Source: Phycisphaeraceae bacterium (lineage in GTDB: Bacteria > Planctomycetota > Phycisphaerae > Phycisphaerales > Phycisphaeraceae). From it: DNA of 6,956 nt. The stretch lies in NCBI GenBank assembly GCA_003551485.1, contig PUMS01000155.1:1-6956 (forward strand), read 5' to 3'. The notes under the pieces are model-generated. The model was not told the origin of the DNA and made no database searches. It worked only from the letters and a program-made list of their open reading frames with translations. Both the position numbers and the translations under genes were made by a program. How positions within the stretch are numbered: the first letter of the stretch is position 1; each line of letters begins with the position of its first letter. This document shows, piece after piece, positions 1 to 5,740 of the stretch.

Positions 1-200
1 AAACCGATGCCCAGCATTGCAATGATGATCCCGCGGAGGGTCCAGAGGTTGTTCATGGGTCGACCTTTCAACATCGGGGGGCGGGGGGGGTAAGCAGGTT
101 TGAGCATGTTGAGCGGTGCGTGGCACAACTGCTGACCAGGCTTGGTCTCGATCTCGGCCGCGAGCCCGTACAGGGCCTTTAGCCGTTGCTCGAAGCTCAT
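1..200 (-). CDS. Start of a gene with an N-terminal membrane-like segment, cut by the left edge; start codon uncertain (200 or 56)
   Basis: An open frame on the minus strand runs from an ATG at 200 to the window edge. It reads MSFEQRLKALYGLAAEIE at its start and ends, where the window cuts it, with MNNLWTLRGIIIAMLGIG. The last stretch resembles the first membrane helix or signal anchor of an envelope protein. Two starts compete. The ATG at 56 has a fair ribosome binding site (AAAGG at 64-68, 7-base spacer). The ATG at 200 has none, but the codons between 200 and about 111 look coding: by hand count roughly 26 of 31 third positions are G or C against about 12 of 31 second positions. An ATG at 74 is also in frame. 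The longer version would begin 39 bases after the preceding gene's stop, consistent with the same operon. Product unrecognised. If 56 is the true start, 57-239 is a 183-base spacer with no terminator that I can see. Confidence 0.5.
   Translation of the reverse strand, partial: MSFEQRLKALYGLAAEIETKPGQQLCHAPLNMLKPAYPPRPPMLKGRPMNNLWTLRGIIIAMLGIG
64..68 (-). promoter_or_regulatory. Candidate ribosome binding site for the start at 56
   Basis: On the minus strand AAAGG lies 7 bases before the ATG at 56. It is weaker than the AAGGAG sites of the two genes upstream, but it is the only Shine-Dalgarno-like sequence near any of the three in-frame starts (200, 74, 56). It is the main argument for the short form of this gene. 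Confidence 0.45.
76..90. repeat. Homopolymer pair: G6-C-G8 on the plus strand
   Basis: The plus strand carries six G, one C and eight G; on the coding (minus) strand this is C8-G-C6. It lies directly before the in-frame ATG at 74 and 20 bases before the ATG at 56. Within the longer open frame it encodes a Pro-Pro-Arg-Pro-Pro stretch. A one-base length change would disconnect a start at 200 from the membrane segment but leave a start at 56 intact. Such runs are also prone to sequencing and assembly error. Confidence 0.85.
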
Positions 201-239
201 CCGTATCGTGGCGAATCGCTTCAATTCATCGCCATCGGC

Positions 240-3200
240 TTACGGCTGGCGGAAGGCCAGCACGCGGCCCTCGGTGGTGGTGATGATCAGGTGGCCGTGG
301 GCGACGGCGATGCCGTCGGGGATGAAGGCCTCGCCGTCGTGGACCGGTTCGACGGTCAACTGGAACCGTTCGGGCTCTTGCGCCGACGCGTCCCAGACCG
401 AGAGGTACATCTGCTGGTCCCAACGACGGTGTGGGTTCGGCAGACTCGCGAGATAGCGATAGCGTCCAGCACCGGCGAAAACGGGGTGCAGGTCGTCGTG
501 CATACCCACGCCCACGCTCCATTCCACCATGCGATCAGGCTGGCGGACACTCGGCCTGTCCAGCCCCAGTTCCAGGTACCGGATGCCACGTCTATGTCCA
601 CCCGCCGAGGCGAAGTTGTCGTCGGTGAGAATGATCGTAGAGGGCCCGCGCCACTCCGCATCCTCAAGGCCGAACATCGTGTAGCCATTCCACAGACCCT
701 GGGGGCCGATCCAGCCCATGGTGGAATTGCCGATGCCTTCCCTTCGAGGTAACAGGAAAGGCGCATCGTGAGGTCCTCTGCCTCCGTCGAAAGCGCGCCT
801 GTCCAGCGTTTCCGGGTCCAGGGCGGTCAAGCTGACCCGCAACTGGTCGCCGACCACTTGCAGCACCTCATTGTTGTGGGTGCCGGTCACCGTCTGCCGG
901 CCCTTGGGCTCGCCGGTGGCCGGGTCCAGAGCCCAGACGAGGATGCCTTGAACGTCCCTGCCGTGCCGGCCGGCGTTGACATAGAGCGTGCCGTCGAGCA
1001 GCACCGGGCTGGAATACACCGGGTGCGTGCTCTCCAGTTGCTGGTGCGCGTTGTAGTAGCGTTCGTAAGGCGCGGCGAGGAAGGTCCAGATCACCGAGCC
1101 GTCGTCCAGGTTGACGGCCGAGACGGTGCCGTCGTTGACGCCGACGAAGGCCACATCCCCGGCCAGGGTGGGCGGTGCTGTCACCCGCCCGCTGAGCCGG
1201 GTGGTCCACAATTCGCCGCCGTCGGCCAGATCGAGGCAGACCAGTTCGTGCCGCTCCGGCACCGCCACCAGCACCCGCCGGCCGTCGGCCACCGGCTGGG
1301 TGATCGGTCCGGGTCGGAGCGAGTTGAGGGTCCAGCCCAAGGGGATATCTCCTTGCGGACCGGAAATATCAACCCGCGCCTCCCAGGCCGGCTCAAGCTT
1401 CGCCGGACCGTCGGCGGCCCGCCAGCCCCGGCGGCCGAAGTCGCCGCGGAAGGTGGGCCAGTCGGCCGGGGCCGCCTCGCGCACGCCCTCGGCCCGGCCG
1501 CTCACCAGCAGGCGCCGGTCGTCGGGCAGGACGGCGGGGAAATGCTTTTCGTGGGCCATGGCGAGCAGGTCGCCGATGGAAAGAGGATAGGTATTGCTGG
1601 GGCAGGGTTTCATGTACAGCATATGGTTCGCCACCCGATTGAGGCCCGTATACGACGTCTTGGTGACGTTCGAGCCATACTCGTGGCGCTCGTTGCCGTC
1701 GTAGGAGACAAAGGTGCCATGAGCTTCGATAAGCCATCGGGGACTGATGATATTGTAGTGGGTGCTTTGAGGGTGGACAGGGGACGACACACTGGCCCCT
1801 TCGTTTACCACTTCGCCGGTGCGCAGGGCGAAGATCGTCATGTTTTGACCCAGCCACACGATCTTGTCTTCCATCACGCTCACCCCGCCCCGGCGGGCGG
1901 CAATGTCTGGGGTATCCTTAAAACCATCGAGCCCCGCGCGGCGGAAGTGCTCCCGACCGGTGGCCGCATCCAGCGAGACCACGATATTGTCCGCGGCCAT
2001 ATCCTCCTGGCCTAGCTCATACAGGTGGCTGCAGGCCACCACCGCTCCGTAGTCCACCACCATGTACATCAACGGGAAGCCTTTGACTCCCTCATAGCGC
2101 CAGCGCTCCTCGCCGGTGGCCGCATCCAGGCCGACGAGGGCGGCGGCACGATTCATCCTCCCTCGGACTATCCTCGGACCGCCCCCGCCCCGTGGATCTC
2201 CCCCCGAGTAATCGTTGTGCACGGTGAGAAGCACCACCACGATCTCTCCGTCGCTGGCCACCTGGTAGGTGTATTCATCGTCATTGAACCGCGTTTCCCA
2301 GATCAGCTCGGTGCCGTCGGCGCTGAGCGCACGTACGGTGTGGTCGACGTCGATCTGATAGATCCGCTCCCCCGTGCCGGCGATGTGCATGGTGCCGGGA
2401 TATACGAACGGCCCCCGCACCGGCACCTTCCCGCTCATCAGACCTTCGCCCCAGCGAATGTGGGGCAGGTGCTCCTCGATGGTCTCGCCGCTGAGCAGAT
2501 CAAGCGTCATCATCCCCAGGTCCAAAGGCTCGCCACGGCGGCTTCCGGAGTCGCTGCGGGGAGCAAACAGACGTTGGCCATCGGTAAAGATCTCGAACAT
2601 CCAGCGCTTGGCGTGCCTATGGCCCAGGGTCCGGGGAAGGCTCCAGCGGACCACGCCGGAAAACGGGTCGTAGGCGCGCACCGACGGCGCATGCCGGCGG
2701 TGAACGGCTTCATACCCGGAGTTTCTTCCGCCCCTGTGCAGGAGCACCCGATCCGTCATGAGGGTGGTGCCCTGACCGGCAATTGCACCGGCCGCCAAGA
2801 ACTGGATGCTATTGGGCGGATCAAGCATATCGCGGCTGGCCCGGTTGCCGGTGCCATCGCGGCGGTAGGCCAGCCACTGGTCCATGCCCTCGGGACGCGG
2901 CTTGCGGATTTCGCGGCCGCCCACCAGGGCGAAGCCGTGGCCGGGGATGATGGCGCGCCTGACCTCATCCTCGCCCAGACGCTCGGCGGTGGCAGCGTCG
3001 AGTACCAGGATGTTGACCTTGTTGGTGGGAAAGGGCAGGCGAGCTGGATTGCGCCAATGGATGGCGTCGGCCACCGGATGCACCCCGGCCTTAGCCAGGG
3101 CGGCGTCCCATCGGGCCACACGGGCGGCATCGGCGCTCAGCGCCACCACCAGGTGCCTGCCCCCGGCGGCCAGCTCCGCCGCCAAGGTGACGTCCTCCGG

Positions 3201-3350
3201 CTCGACCAGCACCACCAGCCCGGCGTCGCCGCCATCGCGGCCGGTGATGTCGCCGATTTCGGCGGCCGTAGCGCAGGGGACGGCGGCCAGCAGGCCGGCC
3301 GCCAGCAGGGCCGCGGCCAGCGCATGGTGAATGGATTTTCTCGACTTCAT
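240..3350 (-). CDS. Exported double beta-propeller (PQQ-like repeat) protein with degenerate methyltransferase-like N-terminal domain
   Basis: A 1036-residue protein. The start at 3350 is chosen because AAGGAG lies 8 bases upstream and the product then begins MKSRKSIHHA followed by an Ala/Leu core, a typical Sec signal peptide with likely cleavage near residues 29-30 (ATA-A). Residues ~36-145 resemble a class I methyltransferase fold: a beta strand at 45-49, then VEPED where the glycine loop should be, LPFPTNKVNILVLDAA at 105-120, and IIPGHGFALVGG at 134-145. MDQWLAYRRDGTGN (156-169) links to a first propeller (~190-620) with blades such as VGLDAATGEERW (406-417) and VSLDAATGREHF (458-469). 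DWPTFRGD (630-637) opens a second propeller with VCLDLADGGELW (704-715), VSAVNLDDGSVIW (743-755) and VWALDPATGE (805-814). I recall this architecture from planctomycete proteins annotated as PQQ-binding-like. The role is unknown; probably an extracytoplasmic binding or scaffold protein. No catalytic residues can be named. Confidence 0.9.
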   Translation of the reverse strand: MKSRKSIHHALAAALLAAGLLAAVPCATAAEIGDITGRDGGDAGLVVLVEPEDVTLAAELAAGGRHLVVALSADAARVARWDAALAKAGVHPVADAIHWRNPARLPFPTNKVNILVLDAATAERLGEDEVRRAIIPGHGFALVGGREIRKPRPEGMDQWLAYRRDGTGNRASRDMLDPPNSIQFLAAGAIAGQGTTLMTDRVLLHRGGRNSGYEAVHRRHAPSVRAYDPFSGVVRWSLPRTLGHRHAKRWMFEIFTDGQRLFAPRSDSGSRRGEPLDLGMMTLDLLSGETIEEHLPHIRWGEGLMSGKVPVRGPFVYPGTMHIAGTGERIYQIDVDHTVRALSADGTELIWETRFNDDEYTYQVASDGEIVVVLLTVHNDYSGGDPRGGGGPRIVRGRMNRAAALVGLDAATGEERWRYEGVKGFPLMYMVVDYGAVVACSHLYELGQEDMAADNIVVSLDAATGREHFRRAGLDGFKDTPDIAARRGGVSVMEDKIVWLGQNMTIFALRTGEVVNEGASVSSPVHPQSTHYNIISPRWLIEAHGTFVSYDGNERHEYGSNVTKTSYTGLNRVANHMLYMKPCPSNTYPLSIGDLLAMAHEKHFPAVLPDDRRLLVSGRAEGVREAAPADWPTFRGDFGRRGWRAADGPAKLEPAWEARVDISGPQGDIPLGWTLNSLRPGPITQPVADGRRVLVAVPERHELVCLDLADGGELWTTRLSGRVTAPPTLAGDVAFVGVNDGTVSAVNLDDGSVIWTFLAAPYERYYNAHQQLESTHPVYSSPVLLDGTLYVNAGRHGRDVQGILVWALDPATGEPKGRQTVTGTHNNEVLQVVGDQLRVSLTALDPETLDRRAFDGGRGPHDAPFLLPRREGIGNSTMGWIGPQGLWNGYTMFGLEDAEWRGPSTIILTDDNFASAGGHRRGIRYLELGLDRPSVRQPDRMVEWSVGVGMHDDLHPVFAGAGRYRYLASLPNPHRRWDQQMYLSVWDASAQEPERFQLTVEPVHDGEAFIPDGIAVAHGHLIITTTEGRVLAFRQP

Positions 3351-3358
3351 GTTTCGTT

Positions 3359-3364
3359 CTCCTT
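3359..3364 (-). promoter_or_regulatory. Strong ribosome binding site fixing the start at 3350
   Basis: AAGGAG on the minus strand, 8 bases before the ATG at 3350. It decides against a longer reading from the ATG at 3413, which would add 21 charged residues before the signal peptide. The 3413 ATG overlaps the stop of the preceding gene as ATGA but has no comparable site upstream. Confidence 0.85.
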
Positions 3365-3409
3365 GTGGCATGACCTCTGGTTTCCGGGGTGATTCCGCAC
3401 GGGGCATCC

Positions 3410-5575
3410 TCATGGCTTACGCACATCGTAGGCGTAGATGCCGTCGGCGCCGCGGATGAACAGGCGGCCGTTGGCGTAGGGGGCCATGTAGCCGGGGTTG
3501 GAATAGGGGCTGGTGGTGTAGTGCGGGGGTGTGAGATGCTTCCGCTCCATCTCCTCCGGCCACTTGTTGATATCGAGCGGGATGATGCGGGCATTGTTGT
3601 GTCCGTGGTGGTTGTCGCCCCACACGAACAGCCGGTCCTCGATCACCTTGGCCACGCTGCCGCTGCCGATGGCGACACCCGGGAGCCGGCGCAGCACCTC
3701 CCCGCTGGCCTTGTCAAAGGCCAGCATGCCGGGCCCGTGGGGATTGCGTCCGCCATGGACCCCCCAGGAATTGTCGCTGGTGATCACCGCCTGATCGGTG
3801 ATGATCGGCCGCGCGGAGTGGTTGCGGCCGCCCTCAAGATTCGGGGTGATCCACTTGAGTTCGAAGCCCTCGGGCGTGACCCGTCCATAGACCATGCGGT
3901 TCTGCCCGCCGTATTTGCCGTGGCGGCGGGCGCCCTCGGGCCTGTCCCTGGCGACCTGGCGGTCCCTGACCAGGAAGGCCACCTCGTCGCCCCGGATGCC
4001 GGGACCGGGGTCTTGGGGCACCCAATCCATATCGGGCATGTCAGTCTGCCAGACGATCTCGCCGTCGGCCAGCGCGACCGCGGCCAGACCGGCGGGGCGC
4101 GGCTCGCGTCCCTGGCGGGGATTGCCCCCGTCGACGCCGGCGAAGTACAGCAGCAGCCACCGCTCGCCGTCGTGCCAGGGGGTCATGATCATCCCCTCCG
4201 TCCTCGCCACCCGTCCGGACAGGCGCCAAAGGCGCTCGCCGGTGCGGGCGTCCCAGGCATGGCGCTCGTAGATCACGACACCATCGACCACCAGCGGAGC
4301 CGAGTGGTGCCCGCGTCCCCCGAAGATGTAGCCGCGGTTCCTTGCGAACTGGTCTTCCCAGAGCAGGCTGCCATCCTCGGCGTCCAGGCAGAGCATGCGC
4401 TCGCCGGTGGTCACCACGTACAGCCGGCCGTCGGCCACGGCCGGGGTCAGGTTGTTGCCGGCGCCCTTGTGGCACTGGGCGTTGGCGGCGGCGTCGGGGA
4501 AAACCTGGCGCCAGAGGGTGCGGCCGTTGCGCGGGTCGATGCAGACCACCACCTGGTCGGCCGACCCCCCCCAGCGGCGGCTCTCGTACTCAACGGCCAG
4601 CGGGCCCCAGGGCTGATTCCTCCAATTCTGATAGTGCGGCCAGTCCCGGAGGCTGGTCTGGTACACGTTCTTGTTCTCGATGCGCTCCGCCCACCCGCGT
4701 GCAACACGTTCCTCCCGGTCCGGCCGCTCCGCGTCGGGATCGACGCCCGCGATCCCGCCGTCAGGCAGATCCGTGCCCACGACCCCGCCGCCGGGGATGA
4801 AATACGAGAGATAGAGCCGACCATCGGCGAGCACCGGGCTGGCCGAACCGCCGGCCTTGTGGTGACGGTGCGTTGCACGCGTGATGGCTCGGGCGATCGC
4901 TCCGTTGCCGGCGAGGCTGGCCTCCTCGCTGCGCCACAGGGGACGGATTTCATCGTAATCGTCCACCAACTCGATGCCTTCGGCCGGAAGCTGGAAGTTG
5001 TGGTTGGGACCGGGCCACTGCGGCCACTGCGGCCCGGTGGCCGGCTCGACGCCCTCGGCCAGGTCCTCCCAGGTCTCAAAGCCTCCGGCGATCGCGCCTT
5101 CCTCATCGCCGCCGGCGATGCGCCAGGTGCCGCCGACTTCGCCGGCCGCCGTCACCGTCGCATCCACCCGGACGTCGCGATCATCCGATGCGAGAAATCC
5201 CCGGATGCGCCCATCTTCCCCTTTCAGATACCAGCGGAGGAAAAAGCTGTTCTGGGGCCGTCCGTCGCGCCAGACCCAGATCGCCTCGCCCAGCTTCCCG
5301 TCGCGCACGAACAGATAGAGCTTGGTGTCCTCGGCCAACTCCAGCCGCAGCCGCCCATCCGGCACGCCGGGAAGCTCGCCTTCCACGAAACGGGGCCAGA
5401 TCGGCATACCTCCATGTAAGGATCCGAACGGCTCGGACGGAAGGAAATCTCCGCCCCGCGCATCCGGTGCCCACGCCGCCATGACCGCAACCAGCATCGC
5501 GGTCGCCACCACGCGGATTGCCAGCCGCTGCGGCGGACGGCCGCCGCACGTCCCATCGAGGTTTGCCGTTGTCAT
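3410..5575 (-). CDS. Exported PQQ-like beta-propeller protein with an unrecognised N-terminal domain
   Basis: A 721-residue protein. The start at 5575 follows AAGGAG with a 7-base spacer. The frame stays open upstream to 5737, but that stretch lacks a signal-like N-terminus. The product has an N-region ending QRLAIR, a hydrophobic core (VVATAMLVAVMAAWA) and likely cleavage around residues 38-41, so it is exported. Residues ~44-175 form a domain I do not recognise, rich in alternating beta-strand patterns (RLRLELAEDTKLYLFV, 75-90; DVRVDATVTAAGEVGGTWRI, 134-153). QWPQWPGPNHNF (183-194) is the usual entry motif to PQQ-like propellers. Blades follow: VVCIDPRNGRTLW (343-355), MLCLDAEDGSLLW (394-406), HAWDARTGERLW (439-450), AAVALADGEIVW (498-509), LAFDKASGEVL (618-628) and a closing GIYAYDV (712-718). 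His/Asn-rich loops recur (THRHHK, CHKGAGNN, GRGHHS, GDNHHGHNN). It is paralogous to the next gene upstream. Its ligand and activity are unknown; the family name is not evidence of PQQ binding. Confidence 0.9.
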   Translation of the reverse strand: MTTANLDGTCGGRPPQRLAIRVVATAMLVAVMAAWAPDARGGDFLPSEPFGSLHGGMPIWPRFVEGELPGVPDGRLRLELAEDTKLYLFVRDGKLGEAIWVWRDGRPQNSFFLRWYLKGEDGRIRGFLASDDRDVRVDATVTAAGEVGGTWRIAGGDEEGAIAGGFETWEDLAEGVEPATGPQWPQWPGPNHNFQLPAEGIELVDDYDEIRPLWRSEEASLAGNGAIARAITRATHRHHKAGGSASPVLADGRLYLSYFIPGGGVVGTDLPDGGIAGVDPDAERPDREERVARGWAERIENKNVYQTSLRDWPHYQNWRNQPWGPLAVEYESRRWGGSADQVVVCIDPRNGRTLWRQVFPDAAANAQCHKGAGNNLTPAVADGRLYVVTTGERMLCLDAEDGSLLWEDQFARNRGYIFGGRGHHSAPLVVDGVVIYERHAWDARTGERLWRLSGRVARTEGMIMTPWHDGERWLLLYFAGVDGGNPRQGREPRPAGLAAVALADGEIVWQTDMPDMDWVPQDPGPGIRGDEVAFLVRDRQVARDRPEGARRHGKYGGQNRMVYGRVTPEGFELKWITPNLEGGRNHSARPIITDQAVITSDNSWGVHGGRNPHGPGMLAFDKASGEVLRRLPGVAIGSGSVAKVIEDRLFVWGDNHHGHNNARIIPLDINKWPEEMERKHLTPPHYTTSPYSNPGYMAPYANGRLFIRGADGIYAYDVRKP

Positions 5576-5582
5576 CGTGACT

Positions 5583-5588
5583 CTCCTT
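5583..5588 (-). promoter_or_regulatory. Strong ribosome binding site fixing the start at 5575
   Basis: AAGGAG on the minus strand, 7 bases before the ATG at 5575. It is the same hexamer as that of the following gene. It supports a signal-peptide start and makes the open stretch 5576-5737 an untranslated spacer. Confidence 0.85.
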
Positions 5589-5596
5589 ATGATTGT

Positions 5597-5637
5597 CCCC
5601 GGGTTCCCGGATGACCTTGCCCGGCTACGCCGCCGGG
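5597..5637 (-). other. Two short GC-rich hairpins in the leader of the 5575 gene
   Basis: Read on the minus strand, CCCGGC pairs with GCCGGG around a 6-base loop (5620-5637). A second CCGG / CCGG stem with a 4-base loop lies at 5599-5610, next to a CCCGGG palindrome (5598-5603). Neither is followed by a U-run, so they are not intrinsic terminators. They end about 10 bases before the ribosome binding site and could affect translation initiation or mRNA stability. In a GC-rich spacer short stems also arise by chance. Confidence 0.4.
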
Positions 5638-5650
5638 TATTCTCATCCGC

Positions 5651-5681
5651 ATTGTCCCCCCTCCCCCCCCGCTTTCGCCAA
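5651..5681 (-). promoter_or_regulatory. Weak promoter-like pair spanning a G tract
   Basis: On the minus strand TTGGCG (5676-5681) and GACAAT (5651-5656) each match the sigma-70 hexamers at four of six positions. They are separated by 19 bases, longer than the usual 17, and most of that spacer is the G8-A-G6 tract. If real, transcription would start near 5644 and give a leader of about 70 bases. Matches of this quality occur by chance, so this is only a candidate internal promoter. Confidence 0.15.
5656..5670. repeat. Homopolymer pair: C6-T-C8 on the plus strand
   Basis: On the coding (minus) strand this reads G8-A-G6. It lies in the 165-base spacer between two propeller genes, 81-95 bases before the ATG at 5575. 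Its 6-1-8 layout matches the tract at 76-90, in opposite strand sense (G on the coding strand here, C there). The spacer also holds a 5-bp stem with an AT-rich loop at 5691-5707 just after the upstream gene's stop, without a U-run; otherwise I see nothing in it. Confidence 0.85.
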
Positions 5682-5740
5682 GTGGGCTCCCGGCGATTTT
5701 CGCGCCGACCGGGGCCGTCCGGGTTCGTGGTGATCACGGC

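Noticed and set aside
1956..2130. Short near-identical DNA repeats containing GGTGGCCGCATCCAG
   Set aside because: They encode the recurring LDAATGEE-type blade motif on the minus strand. The likeness follows from protein repeats and codon choice and is not a separate DNA element.
768..3392. Long plus-strand frames (768-2015 and 2025-3392) opposite the double-propeller gene
   Set aside because: Mirror-frame shadows of GC-rich coding sequence. No domain, no convincing start signals, and they fully overlap a well-supported gene.
3389..5419. A 676-codon open frame on the plus strand opposite the 721-residue gene
   Set aside because: It is antisense to a protein with clear repeat motifs, a signal peptide and a ribosome binding site. 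Its translation is Ala/Gly/Val/His/Pro-rich with no recognisable motif, as expected for the complement of GC-rich codons.
5691..5707. Hairpin after the partial propeller gene as a terminator
   Set aside because: The stem is only about 5 bp and is followed by GC-rich sequence without a U-run.
5576..5737. N-terminal extension of the 721-residue protein to an ATG at 5737
   Set aside because: The 54 added residues are Arg/Gly-rich and would bury the signal peptide. AAGGAG at 5583-5588 fits the start at 5575. The homopolymer tract and hairpins look like a spacer.
5730..5737. GTGATCAC palindrome just after the stop of the partial propeller gene
   Set aside because: Eight bases, single occurrence noticed, and not positioned at a promoter that I can support; it is expected by chance.
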